Assembly (NCBI GenBank): GCA_018816765.1
Contig: JAHIUX010000081.1
Coordinates: 1-64,000, forward strand
Origin: Bacteroidota bacterium
GTDB taxonomy: Bacteria; Bacteroidota; Bacteroidia; Bacteroidales; F082
Direction of reading: 5' to 3'
Length of the DNA: 64,000 nucleotides
Of the stretch, positions 1 to 7,976 are shown piece after piece. Every line of letters starts with the position of its first letter. Within the stretch, counting starts at the first letter, position 1. The notes below the pieces were generated by a model that ran no database searches, was not told the DNA's origin, and saw only the letters and a program-made list of their open reading frames with translations. The translations under genes were made by a program, and so were the position numbers.

Positions 1-31
1 TGATCATCAGTTATTACTACTTTTATCATAT

Positions 32-1873
32 TTATTCTATTGGAATCCTGATTGTAGCCAATGTTCCGCTATCTGGGCTGGGCTCCAGATTAAATTCACC
101 GTGTATTGTTTCAACCCTGCTCGATATATTCATTAAACCGATGCCATTGCTTTTCAGATTTGAAAATTCAAAGCCTTTGCCATTATCTTCAACAAGCAGC
201 ACAAGGATTTTTCCGTTTTTAAACAACTGTACATTCACATGGCTGGCACCTGAATGTTTGATGATATTATGGATAAGTTCCTGACAAATCCGGTAAACGC
301 CAACCTCCACATTTTCTTTGAGCCGCTTATCCAGACCAAAATGCTCAAACTGATGCGAAATCGGGGAGTGGAGAAATGATTTTTCCAACATATCAGTGAT
401 GGCAGGTATCAATCCCTCTTCCTGGAGCATGCGCGGCATCATCTGATGCGATATGGTGCGAACCTCCGTACAGGCGCTGTCTACGATATCAATAATTTTG
501 CTGTATCGTTCACCATGTGCGGGTTCAATTTCTTTCAACTCATTACCAAGCGCTACCATGGCTAGTTTCACACCCGATAAGGTTTGCCCGACTCCATCGT
601 GCAAATCTTTAGCAATGCGCTTTCGTTCTTTTTCCTGGGTTTCTACAATAGCAGCAAGGTGTTTTTCTTTTTGATTAAGGAGTTGCTTATTGAACAGCGC
701 AAATTGTTTGTGCTTATACCTGAAATATAAATAAATGATGATAAGGCTGGCGCTGATAATCAGACTGATTAGTGCCGCAAGCTCTGCCTTGTGTTGTTTG
801 ATTTCGATTTGTTTGATGAATTGCTCCTGTGTAAGCAACCTGATTTCGTTTTCTTTAAGCTCTAAGCCATACTTTGCCTCTGCCTCAGCCAGGCGTTCAG
901 CTGTGGATTGGTTATACACAGTGTCCTGCAGTGTTTTGAATTTACTCAGCGCATTGAAAGCTGCCTGGTAGTCCTTTTGCTTTTCGTAAAGTTGGGTCAG
1001 GCCGGCATAGACATGGATTAAATGCTGGGGTGAATCCAATTCCTCTGCAATTGTCTTCGACAGACCAAAATAGTACAAGGAACTATCGAACTTATTCATA
1101 TACATATAGGTGGCAGCAACATTCAACAGGGAGTAGGTCATGCCAAACCTGTCCTGGGAAATGCTGTCGATATGAAGTGTCTGTTTAAAACTCGACAAAG
1201 CCTTCACCTGGTCTCCCATCGTTGCATAAATTTCTCCGAGGTTATTCAACACAATGGCCTGCGCATCAATGATGTTGAATTCCTCCGCTTTTTGAAGGGC
1301 TTTGTTGTAATAGGAAATCGCATCAGGTAAATTTTCCTTGGCTTCATAAATTGTACCGATATTGTTAAAGGTCATTACAATGCCTCTGTCATAACCAAGC
1401 TCCTGCACCAATGCATTTGATTTTAAATAATATTCAAGCGCCTTGTCGAACTCCTGCATGGTTTTGTAAATAATTCCGATGTCATTATAATTCGAAGCCA
1501 TGTCTGGTTTCGAGCCAAGCTTTTCGTTGATTGAAAGCGACAGGTAATGTTTTTCCAGGGCTTCAGGATATTCAGCCTTGTTTTTGTGTAAAACTCCAGC
1601 CAGGCTGAATGATTTAGCCAATAAACGGTCGTTTTTAACCCCCTGAGAAATCGATATAGCACGTTCGATGTAGTTCTGGCAACGTATAGGCTGCTCACGG
1701 TAATGTTGCTGAACAAAATTAAGCAGCATGCTCACCTGTACCGTATCGGGTTTGCCAGCGAGACTTGAAACAAGGGTATCGCTTATTTCAACAATACCAA
1801 AGGAGCAGGGGGCAATCATGACGAAAGCCCAAAGCGCGATCCACCGGAATGTCAAAAAAAATGGTTTCGTCAT
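32..1873 (-). CDS. TPR-containing sensor histidine kinase (HisKA_3/NarL-type)
   Basis: Predicted membrane sensor kinase of about 613 residues. The order is a signal peptide, roughly six tetratricopeptide repeats (about residues 60-310), a short coiled coil, one membrane helix (about 366-386), a HisKA_3 dimerisation domain with the phospho-acceptor His425 in KDLHDGVGQ, and a HATPase domain with N-box Asn535 and the DNGKGF loop at 563-568. Known relatives autophosphorylate and pass phosphate to NarL-type response regulators. No such regulator is visible beside it, and its downstream neighbour lies outside the window. The reading frame is open to a codon at 1903, but ATG at 1873 is preferred because TAnnTTTG-type promoter boxes sit at 1891-1908. 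The gene diverges from the HTH regulator at 2366, and two copies of the GTTAC palindrome lie upstream of its promoter. Confidence 0.88.
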   Translation of the reverse strand: MTKPFFLTFRWIALWAFVMIAPCSFGIVEISDTLVSSLAGKPDTVQVSMLLNFVQQHYREQPIRCQNYIERAISISQGVKNDRLLAKSFSLAGVLHKNKAEYPEALEKHYLSLSINEKLGSKPDMASNYNDIGIIYKTMQEFDKALEYYLKSNALVQELGYDRGIVMTFNNIGTIYEAKENLPDAISYYNKALQKAEEFNIIDAQAIVLNNLGEIYATMGDQVKALSSFKQTLHIDSISQDRFGMTYSLLNVAATYMYMNKFDSSLYYFGLSKTIAEELDSPQHLIHVYAGLTQLYEKQKDYQAAFNALSKFKTLQDTVYNQSTAERLAEAEAKYGLELKENEIRLLTQEQFIKQIEIKQHKAELAALISLIISASLIIIYLYFRYKHKQFALFNKQLLNQKEKHLAAIVETQEKERKRIAKDLHDGVGQTLSGVKLAMVALGNELKEIEPAHGERYSKIIDIVDSACTEVRTISHQMMPRMLQEEGLIPAITDMLEKSFLHSPISHQFEHFGLDKRLKENVEVGVYRICQELIHNIIKHSGASHVNVQLFKNGKILVLLVEDNGKGFEFSNLKSNGIGLMNISSRVETIHGEFNLEPSPDSGTLATIRIPIE

Positions 1874-1890
1874 GATGTTGTATTTCACTC

Positions 1891-1908
1891 CAAAGATATT
1901 CAAAAATA
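1891..1908 (-). promoter_or_regulatory. Putative Bacteroidota promoter boxes for the TPR kinase
   Basis: Read on the minus strand, 1898-1891 is TATCTTTG and 1908-1901 is TATTTTTG, both exact matches to the Bacteroidota -7 consensus TAnnTTTG. Either would start transcription just upstream of the ATG at 1873. The region is AT-rich, so chance matches are more likely here than elsewhere; another match lies at 1938-1945. Confidence 0.45.
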
Positions 1909-1952
1909 GTATGGGTATAAAGCCACTTAAAAAGAAGCAAATTTATCGATAA

Positions 1953-2365
1953 CCACAGCCATAGTTACAAATGTAATGTATGTTACACACGTAATGTGTA
2001 AAATATTATAATATTGAAATACAGTATATTATGAAATATATTACAGATCTAACATCATTGGTTACATTCATAAATGTGTTATGATAGTACAAATTTAATA
2101 AAAATAAAACAACTATGTTTTAAAAGATTGATAATCAATATTTATGATAGAGATATATGCACTAATGGTTTAATTATTAGTTGTGTTTGTGCTAAATTAT
2201 TCATCATGATAAAATATTCTATATATAATTCAATATCAATATTATAATATATAGTATATAAAGCAATAGACCAATAGACTAATTGAATCCACAAAAGTTA
2301 CATATGTAACTTATAAATAGTTATGTATGTAATCTCAAAATTGTTACTTTTGTAGTCAAATCATA
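1953..2365. promoter_or_regulatory. AT-rich divergent spacer with GTTAC-N4-GTAAY palindrome array
   Basis: This is a 413-base gene-free spacer, very AT-rich. Good copies of a 14-bp inverted repeat GTTAC-N4-GTAAY occur at 1964-1977, 1982-1995, 2297-2310, 2320-2333 and 2343-2356. Degenerate copies are at 2040-2053 and 2061-2074 (left half only). The copy at 2297 extends to a perfect 18-bp palindrome, AAGTTACATATGTAACTT (2295-2312). Three copies next to the HTH gene start exactly 23 bp apart. They are inferred to be operators for the adjacent HTH protein. The middle (2100-2280) shows no further structure beyond AT richness and the small palindrome ATTGATAATCAAT at 2127-2139. Confidence 0.6.
2345..2352 (+). 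promoter_or_regulatory. Putative -7 promoter box of the HTH regulator
   Basis: TACTTTTG is an exact TAnnTTTG match ending 13 bases before the first possible start codon (TTG 2366), which implies a very short leader. It lies inside the operator copy at 2343-2356, so a repressor bound there would cover the promoter. This fits autoregulation. Confidence 0.55.
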
Positions 2366-2854
2366 TTGATTGTGAAGGACAGAATTGCCAAGATACTTCA
2401 GATAAAAAATCTGACTGCTACCCGATTCGCAGAAGAACTGGATATTCAGCGATCAGGAATATCGCACATCTTGTCGGGCAGAAATAATCCGAGCCTCGAC
2501 CTGATCATGAAAATCAAGGAAACCTATCCGGAGTTCAGCCTCGACTGGCTTATTATGGGGAAAGGACCGATGACAGACGTTTCGGGACAGAAAGCATCAA
2601 AACCTGGATTAACCCCCGATTTATTTGATCAAATGCCCGAGAAGGCGCCAGAAACGGATCAATCGGTCGAACCCAATGTACAAGCAGGAGGTAGGCATAA
2701 GGAAATATCCACTGTAGTGCTTACTGATGAGGCAATTAAAAGCAAAACCCTGACTGAAGATTCAGACAGGGTTAAACATCAACAGCATGTTGAAAGAATA
2801 GTTTTCTTCTATACAGACAATACGTTTAAGGTATATCGAAACGAGGCGCCTTAG
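2366..2854 (+). CDS. XRE-family helix-turn-helix transcriptional regulator
   Basis: DNA-binding protein of about 160 residues. Residues 7-62 form an HTH_3/XRE domain ([20 protein letters not shown] then [12 protein letters not shown]). A low-complexity Pro/Glu/Ser linker follows (about 70-130), then a C-terminal motif [15 protein letters not shown]. The same architecture (HTH, linker, terminal FY-DGTF-Y motif) is common among Bacteroidota regulators of unknown targets. The start is a non-ATG codon, TTG 2366 or GTG 2372; GTG gives the more usual N-terminus. It is preceded by three phased palindromes, one overlapping its promoter, so autoregulation is inferred. Its stop codon overlaps that of ndk: TTAG at 2851-2854 serves both strands. 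Confidence 0.85.
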   Translation: MIVKDRIAKILQIKNLTATRFAEELDIQRSGISHILSGRNNPSLDLIMKIKETYPEFSLDWLIMGKGPMTDVSGQKASKPGLTPDLFDQMPEKAPETDQSVEPNVQAGGRHKEISTVVLTDEAIKSKTLTEDSDRVKHQQHVERIVFFYTDNTFKVYRNEAP

Positions 2855-3270
2855 AAACGCTCCTGCTGGTTGAAGAAGAAATTTGTCTCGATAATGGCAT
2901 TCTCATCGCTGTCAGAGCCATGAACCGCATTGGCTTCAATTGATTTCCCATACATCTTTCTGATGGAGCCTTCGGCAGCGTCAGCTGGGTTTGTGGCGCC
3001 GATAAACGACCTGTAAGCCTCAACAGCATTGTCTTTTTCAAGGATCATGGCCACAACAGGACCAGCGCTCATCGATTCAACAAGACTTGGGTAAAAGGGT
3101 CTTTCTTTGTGTACAGCGTAGAACTTTTCTGCCTGACACTTGGTTAATCTGGTCAATTTTAAGGCCTTAACTTTAAAACCGCCTTCGGTTATTTTGGCAA
3201 TAATTGCACCTGTGTATTGGTCAGCTACAGCGCCGGGCTTGATCATGGTAAAGGTTATTTTTCCGCTCAT
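2851..3270 (-). CDS. ndk: Nucleoside diphosphate kinase
   Basis: Transfers the gamma-phosphate of ATP to nucleoside diphosphates through a phosphohistidine, balancing NTP and dNTP pools in the cytoplasm. The 139-residue product has the family N-terminus ([10 protein letters not shown]) and the active-site motif NAVHGSDS with His117, followed by the usual C-terminal SDENAIIE segment. Length is normal. ATG 3270 is chosen over an upstream codon at 3288 because 3288 falls within the promoter box at 3286-3293. It is monocistronic and convergent with the HTH gene; the two stop codons share bases 2851-2854. Confidence 0.97.
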   Translation of the reverse strand: MSGKITFTMIKPGAVADQYTGAIIAKITEGGFKVKALKLTRLTKCQAEKFYAVHKERPFYPSLVESMSAGPVVAMILEKDNAVEAYRSFIGATNPADAAEGSIRKMYGKSIEANAVHGSDSDENAIIETNFFFNQQERF

Positions 3271-3285
3271 ATTGTATATTTTTTG

Positions 3286-3293
3286 CAAAAGTA
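3286..3293 (-). promoter_or_regulatory. Putative -7 promoter box of ndk
   Basis: The minus strand reads TACTTTTG, an exact TAnnTTTG match 15 bases upstream of the preferred ndk ATG. A weak -33-like TTG is present at 3311-3313. Confidence 0.55.
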
Positions 3294-3548
3294 ATCAATC
3301 GCTTAATAACCAATGTTTAATATATGTTAAGTTTTATATACAAACGGTCTGCAAGCTGAAAATCAGTCAAATACAGAAATTGAAAGCTGACTCTTCTGTG
3401 CTAGGATTTGCCAATGGGCTTGTGCAATCAGGGCTGCAATTCATCCTTCAACTGTTAATAATGTTTAAAAGGGCAATAAGTCCGTTTTATTGCAGGTATT
3501 GAAGCCTGAATGGATACTGTCAGCAAGGCTTGTAAACCCATAAATCAT

Positions 3549-3556
3549 TAACTTTG
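3549..3556 (+). promoter_or_regulatory. Putative -7 promoter box of the nrnA-FKBP operon
   Basis: TAACTTTG matches TAnnTTTG exactly, with a TTG at 3530-3532 in the -33 region, 23 bases before ATG 3580. Nothing else was recognised in the gene-free interval 3294-3548. Confidence 0.55.
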
Positions 3557-3579
3557 CCGATATTTCTATTGTCATCTAC

Positions 3580-4605
3580 ATGCAAAACTCACTCATCGAC
3601 CATTTTTCGTCAATCATTGGTGAAAAATCCAGGATTGTTATCACTTCACACACAAACCCGGATGGTGATGCCATTGGGTCGTCACTGGCTTTTATGTGGT
3701 TGCTTCGTAACTTTGGACATGATGTTGCTGTAGTAATTCCGAATATGTATCCCGGATTCTTATCCTGGATGCCTGGTATTGAGGATATTATCATTTATGA
3801 AAAGTCATCCAAGACTGCAAGGAAGTGTTTGAATGAAGCGGCCTTCATTTTCTGTCTGGATTATAACACCATCAAACGATCCGGTGTTTTAGGCGACATC
3901 CTTCCGGCAACGGCTGCTAAGAAAATACTGATCGACCACCATCCTGAACCCGAATTGGATGATTTTGATTTTGCCTTATCAATTGTTGACATTTCAAGCA
4001 CTTCCGAATTGATCTTTCATTTACTGAAGGAAACCGGCCTTACACAATACATTGATGAACAGATTGCTGCCTGTCTGTATGTGGGTATCATGACCGATAC
4101 CGGCTCATTCAGCCATGCCATTAAATTCCCCGAAACCTTCCGGGCCACTGCGAGCTTAATAGAAGCTGGAATTGATGCTGAGCGGATTCACCGCCTTGTT
4201 TACGATACTTTTTCTGAAAACAGGCTGAAGCTCCTTGGCTATGCCATCAGCCAGTGCATGATTGTATTTGAAGAGTATCGTACTGCCATTATTTACTTAA
4301 GTAAGAAAGACCTAAAAGCATTTGATTTTCAGATTGGTGACACAGAAGGCATTGTTAACTTTCCATTGTCAATGGCCAAAATAAATATGGCTGTGCTGAT
4401 TACTGAGAAAAAGGATCAGGTCAGGCTATCGTTTCGTTCAAAAGGTAATTTCTCTGTGAACGACTTTGCACGTAGGCACTTTGAGGGAGGTGGACATTAC
4501 AACGCCGCAGGCGGCAACTCGTGTTTAAGCCTGAGCGAAACGATTGAAAAGCTTAGGGAATTGCTTCCCGGGATTAAGGAGGAAATCGACTATCTGTATG
4601 AATAG
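3580..4605 (+). CDS. nrnA: DHH/DHHA1 phosphoesterase, NrnA-type nanoRNase/pAp phosphatase
   Basis: Cytoplasmic manganese-dependent phosphoesterase of 341 residues. The DHH domain shows all metal motifs in order: HTNPDGDAIGSS near residue 24, the FCLDYN aspartate near 93, the IDHHPEP motif near 127, and DTGSF near 173. The C-terminal DHHA1 domain ends with the GGGHYNAAGG substrate-binding loop near 310. Family members degrade 2-5-nt oligoribonucleotides and/or dephosphorylate pAp; which activity dominates here cannot be read from sequence. It is the first gene of an operon with three FKBP-type lipoproteins; the next gene starts 8 bases before this stop codon. Confidence 0.9.
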   Translation: MQNSLIDHFSSIIGEKSRIVITSHTNPDGDAIGSSLAFMWLLRNFGHDVAVVIPNMYPGFLSWMPGIEDIIIYEKSSKTARKCLNEAAFIFCLDYNTIKRSGVLGDILPATAAKKILIDHHPEPELDDFDFALSIVDISSTSELIFHLLKETGLTQYIDEQIAACLYVGIMTDTGSFSHAIKFPETFRATASLIEAGIDAERIHRLVYDTFSENRLKLLGYAISQCMIVFEEYRTAIIYLSKKDLKAFDFQIGDTEGIVNFPLSMAKINMAVLITEKKDQVRLSFRSKGNFSVNDFARRHFEGGGHYNAAGGNSCLSLSETIEKLRELLPGIKEEIDYLYE

Positions 4606-5155
4606 CCTTGCCAGATATCACTTGTCCAACACACGGATATTGTTCATGTTACTCATCCTGTTTACTTTAGGGTGCAGCAATGATCCCGAAGCGAAGCAAA
4701 CTACTGAAAAGCAGATCACAGATCAGGAAATCAGGGAACCCATGGAAAAGGTAAACCGTTACCTTGTACGGAAAGAGGAGGACGATATCCAGGACCTTGT
4801 GAAGCGCTATGGATGGGAGATGCAAAAAAGTGCAACCGGCCTTCGCTATATGGTGTATAAAAAAGGCATGGGACAAGCGGTTAAGGAAGGTAACCTGGTT
4901 TCGTTGGCATATGAAGTAAAGCTGTTGGATGGAAGCACCATTTATACCTCTTCATCGCTGGGATTAAAGCAGTTCAGGGTTGGAAAAGGCGGGGTTGAAG
5001 CTGGCCTCGAAGAAGGAATTTTATTGCTGAATGAGGGCGACAGGGCTAAATTTATTATACCTTCGCACCTCGCTTTTGGCTTGCTTGGCGATGGAAATAA
5101 AATACCTCCCAGGACAAGTTTGGTGTATGATATTGAGGTTGTTAGAATATATTAA
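4598..5155 (+). CDS. Single-domain FKBP-type lipoprotein
   Basis: Predicted lipoprotein of 185 residues. A signal peptide ends at the lipobox-like LFTLGC, then a charged linker (about 30-75), then one FKBP fold to the C-terminus (RYMVYKKGMGQAVKEGNLVS through PPRTSLVYDIEVVRIY). Several peptidyl-prolyl isomerase pocket residues are altered: the usual F-D pair is Y-T (STIYTSS), the central Trp is Leu (VEAGLEEG) and AYG is AFG. It may therefore act as a chaperone-like or scaffold protein, as suggested for GldI-type lipoproteins. ATG 4598 overlaps the nrnA stop by 8 bases; an upstream in-frame codon at 4544 is rejected because it would add a non-signal sequence ahead of the signal peptide. Confidence 0.8.
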   Translation: MNSLARYHLSNTRILFMLLILFTLGCSNDPEAKQTTEKQITDQEIREPMEKVNRYLVRKEEDDIQDLVKRYGWEMQKSATGLRYMVYKKGMGQAVKEGNLVSLAYEVKLLDGSTIYTSSSLGLKQFRVGKGGVEAGLEEGILLLNEGDRAKFIIPSHLAFGLLGDGNKIPPRTSLVYDIEVVRIY

Positions 5156-5169
5156 GTTAAATTTTTCAG

Positions 5170-6045
5170 ATGAAAACGCGTAGTTTATTCAGTGTAATTG
5201 TAGTCCTAACCTTCTTACTCGGCATGTCTTCATGCGGCCCGGAGGAACTCAGGGGGTATAAAAAAACAGAGAGTGGCTTGTATTATCAGTTTCATGTTAA
5301 CAACAAAGACTCAGCCAAACCGGCGCTCAATGATATTCTTACGGTCGAAATGACCTATTCGGTGAACGATACCGTATTGTTTAACAGCAAAGGCCTCAAC
5401 CGTCCAATGCAGTTTCCGCTGATGTTGCCTGTTTTTAAGGGCGACTTTTACGAGGGCATTGCCATGATGCACAAAGGTGATTCGGCCAGTTTTAAATGTG
5501 CTGCCGACTCTGTAATTCTTAAGATTTTGAAAGCGAAAAAATTGCCTTCGTTTGTGAAACATGGTGATCTGATGCTCGTGAATGTGAAATTGAAAAATTT
5601 CTACACCCAGGAACAATTTAACCTTGAGAAAAAGAAGTTTCTTGAACAGATGAAGGCCAGGGGAAATGCGCTCTATTCGACCTACCTCGAAAAAAACAAG
5701 GTGACCGAAAAGCCTGAACCATCAGGATTAATCATCCAGGAACTCAGGGCTGGGAAAGGGAAAATCCCGGTTAAAGGACAAAAAGTCAGGATTGACTATC
5801 TGGGCACATTCACTGATGGAACCAAGTTTGACTCCTCTTACGATCGCGGGAAACATTATGAATTTGTTATTGGGAACAACGAGGTTATTCCGGGACTGGA
5901 CGAAGGAGTACAGAAAATGAAAACGGGAAGTAAGGTTCGCCTCATTATCCCTGATGAGCTGGCTTACGGTCCACGCAATGTTGGTGAAATTCCCCCGCAT
6001 ACTCCGATTATATATGAAATAGAACTCTTAGAAATTTTAAATTAA
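5170..6045 (+). CDS. Two-domain FKBP-type lipoprotein
   Basis: Predicted lipoprotein of 291 residues with lipobox Cys22 (LGMSSC). Residues about 30-145 are a divergent FKBP-like domain related to the first domain of the next gene (GYKKTESGLYYQF versus GFKKTENGVYAKF). A helical linker follows, then a canonical FKBP domain (about 185-290) with TKFDSSY, VIPGLDEG and ELAYGPR. It is the only one of the three neighbours retaining the F-D pair, so it is the best candidate for real prolyl isomerase activity. It would act in the periplasm, anchored to a membrane. It lies 14 bases after the previous gene and 4 bases before the next, clearly in one operon. Confidence 0.85.
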   Translation: MKTRSLFSVIVVLTFLLGMSSCGPEELRGYKKTESGLYYQFHVNNKDSAKPALNDILTVEMTYSVNDTVLFNSKGLNRPMQFPLMLPVFKGDFYEGIAMMHKGDSASFKCAADSVILKILKAKKLPSFVKHGDLMLVNVKLKNFYTQEQFNLEKKKFLEQMKARGNALYSTYLEKNKVTEKPEPSGLIIQELRAGKGKIPVKGQKVRIDYLGTFTDGTKFDSSYDRGKHYEFVIGNNEVIPGLDEGVQKMKTGSKVRLIIPDELAYGPRNVGEIPPHTPIIYEIELLEILN

Positions 6046-6049
6046 TTTT

Positions 6050-7381
6050 ATGAAAATCAATCAGTTATTATTTTTTAGCTTATTCATAGCTACTGTGTTT
6101 GCAGTCAGTTCATGCAGCAATTCGCCTTATCCGGGATTCAAGAAGACTGAAAACGGGGTTTATGCCAAATTTTACCAGAAATCCAAGGATGGCAAAAAAC
6201 CTGTTGAGACTGACATCATTACTGTGAAAATGGATTATCGCCTCACAGACACCGTCTTATTTTCAAGCAAGGATATGCCGGAAGCATTGGTATTCCCAAT
6301 GATTGCGCCCACTTTTACCGGCGATGTTTATGCTGGTTTAGGCTTAATGAGTGTTGATGACTCTGTAACATTTGTATTTCCTGCCGATTCGTTTTTCCTG
6401 AAAACAGCTGGTATGCCTCAGCTTCCTGAGTATGTCACCGCTGGTTCACCCATGTATTTTGACATTAAGTTGCTTAAGGTTCAAACCCAGGCTGAAGTTG
6501 AAGCTGAAAGAATAGCACAACTGACCGAATTGAAAGCCCAGGAAATGACAAACCTGCACGAGTACCTTACAGCGAATGGAATCACCGTTGCTCCAACCGA
6601 AAGTGGATTGTATTTCATTGAAACAAAGAAGGGAAGCGGCCGCTTACCGAAAGTTGGTGAAATGTTACAGGTACACTTCATTGTAAGCGTGCTTGGTGGC
6701 AATCAGTTGTTTTCATCCTACAACCAGAATCCAATTGATGTGGAATATGGAAAGCAATTCGATACCAAGGGATTTGACGAAGCCATCGGCTACCTGTCGA
6801 AAGGAGCCAAAGCAATGGTTATTGTTCCTTCATCAATGGCTTTCGATAGCTTAGGCCGTTCAAATATGATTCCTCCGTATACAACTTTGGTGTATGAACT
6901 CGAATTGTTGAATATCAGGTCAGTTGAAGAGGTTCAGAAAGAGCGCGCTGCCAAGGCAAAAGCCGAAGAAATGGCCAAAACGCAGGCTAAAACAAACGAG
7001 ACTGTAAGGATTGCGAAGTATCTGAAAGATAACAATATTTCAAAAGAACCACTACCAAGTGGATTGTATTATATTGAAACACAACAGGGAACAGGCACAC
7101 AAGCTGCTGTAGGCAAAAAGGTGAAGGTGCATTACACCTTGTACAACATTGCCGGTAAGAAGCTACAATCATCGATCGAAAGCAACTCACCTTATGAATT
7201 CGTCCTAGGCCAAAAGAGTGTGATCGATGGCTGGGAGGAGGGCCTGACCTATATGAAAGCCGGAGGGAAAGCTATGTTGATTGTTCCTTCATCACTTGCT
7301 TATGGTGAAAATCAGCGTGGACCGGACATCCCTCCGTATTCACCACTGGTATTTGAAATTGAAATGCTCGAAGTGAACTAA
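6050..7381 (+). CDS. Three-domain FKBP-type lipoprotein
   Basis: Predicted lipoprotein of 443 residues with lipobox Cys22 (FAVSSC). It has three successive FKBP-like domains, at about 30-145, 180-290 and 335-443, joined by charged helical linkers rich in Ala, Glu and Lys. Domain 1 resembles the N-terminal domain of the preceding protein. Domain 2 has SMAFDSLG and no F-D pair. Domain 3 has the central Trp (VIDGWEEG) and SLAYGENQ, but LQ in place of F-D. Isomerase activity is doubtful; periplasmic chaperone or scaffold activity is an inference. Last gene of the operon, followed 20 bases later by a strong terminator. Confidence 0.85.
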   Translation: MKINQLLFFSLFIATVFAVSSCSNSPYPGFKKTENGVYAKFYQKSKDGKKPVETDIITVKMDYRLTDTVLFSSKDMPEALVFPMIAPTFTGDVYAGLGLMSVDDSVTFVFPADSFFLKTAGMPQLPEYVTAGSPMYFDIKLLKVQTQAEVEAERIAQLTELKAQEMTNLHEYLTANGITVAPTESGLYFIETKKGSGRLPKVGEMLQVHFIVSVLGGNQLFSSYNQNPIDVEYGKQFDTKGFDEAIGYLSKGAKAMVIVPSSMAFDSLGRSNMIPPYTTLVYELELLNIRSVEEVQKERAAKAKAEEMAKTQAKTNETVRIAKYLKDNNISKEPLPSGLYYIETQQGTGTQAAVGKKVKVHYTLYNIAGKKLQSSIESNSPYEFVLGQKSVIDGWEEGLTYMKAGGKAMLIVPSSLAYGENQRGPDIPPYSPLVFEIEMLEVN

Positions 7382-7392
7382 GATTATGAAGT

Positions 7393-7439
7393 AAAAAAAA
7401 AAGAGCCGCTTGTTCAAACAAAGCGGCTCTTTTTTTTTA
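7393..7439. terminator. Bidirectional rho-independent terminator
   Basis: An 11-bp perfect stem (7401-7411 with 7421-7431, core AGAGCCGCTT) encloses a 9-base loop. An A-run lies on the left (7393-7402) and a T-run on the right (7430-7438). It can end both the FKBP operon on the plus strand and the receiver gene on the minus strand, whose stop codon lies within the T-run. Confidence 0.92.
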
Positions 7440-7811
7440 TCCAGGGAAGAAGCGTTTTATCTTGTTCTCCAATTCAAACGGCTTATACGGCTTGGTCAGG
7501 AACTCGTCCATCCCGGCATCAAAACAGTTGCGCTTATCATTTTCCATTGCGAATGCAGTCACTGCGATGATGGGAATATGGGAACCCACCTTTTTTTCGT
7601 GCGCTCGGATTGCCAAAGTGGCCTCAATTCCATTCATTTCCGGCATTTGAATATCCATCAGAATGAGGTCATAGTGTTGTTTAAGGTACATTTCGTAGCC
7701 AACTCGACCATTTGGTGCAAGGTCAATCAAATGTCCCAACCGCTTAACCACAGCGATAGCGAACTTTTGATTTAACTCATTATCTTCAACCAGTAGTATT
7801 CTAATTCCCAT
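7437..7811 (-). CDS. Single-domain response regulator (CheY-like)
   Basis: A stand-alone receiver domain of 124 residues with no output domain. The acidic pair is in LLVEDN, the phospho-acceptor is Asp53 (LILMDIQMPEMNG), the switch Thr is in AVTAFA, and the conserved Lys107 is in LTKPYK. MDIQMPEMNGIEA is typical of receivers that work with hybrid histidine kinases. The hybrid kinase at 7977-10520 lies upstream on the same strand and is an obvious candidate partner, although this gene has its own promoter-like box. It ends inside the terminator shared with the FKBP operon. Confidence 0.92.
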   Translation of the reverse strand: MGIRILLVEDNELNQKFAIAVVKRLGHLIDLAPNGRVGYEMYLKQHYDLILMDIQMPEMNGIEATLAIRAHEKKVGSHIPIIAVTAFAMENDKRNCFDAGMDEFLTKPYKPFELENKIKRFFPG

Positions 7812-7834
7812 GAACTAAACCTTAGTGATGTTAA

Positions 7835-7842
7835 CAAAGATA
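7835..7842 (-). promoter_or_regulatory. Putative -7 promoter box of the CheY-like gene
   Basis: The minus strand reads TATCTTTG, an exact TAnnTTTG match 23 bases upstream of ATG 7811. The rest of the 165-base gap to the hybrid kinase stop is AT-rich with no other feature seen. Confidence 0.5.
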
Positions 7843-7976
7843 GCGCATAATGACGCTAAACCCATGCTGTTATTCGTATTAAACGTATTTATTTATTATT
7901 AGCCTTTCTTTGAAACCTTATCTAGTTCAGCAAAAAGTTTTTGCAAAATTAATAACTTATTGCATTGGAAATAACC

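Noticed and set aside
3140-3502. A 120-codon plus-strand open frame running from ndk into the 3.3-kb spacer
   Set aside because: Its first half is antisense to ndk, and the translation has no protein-like features.
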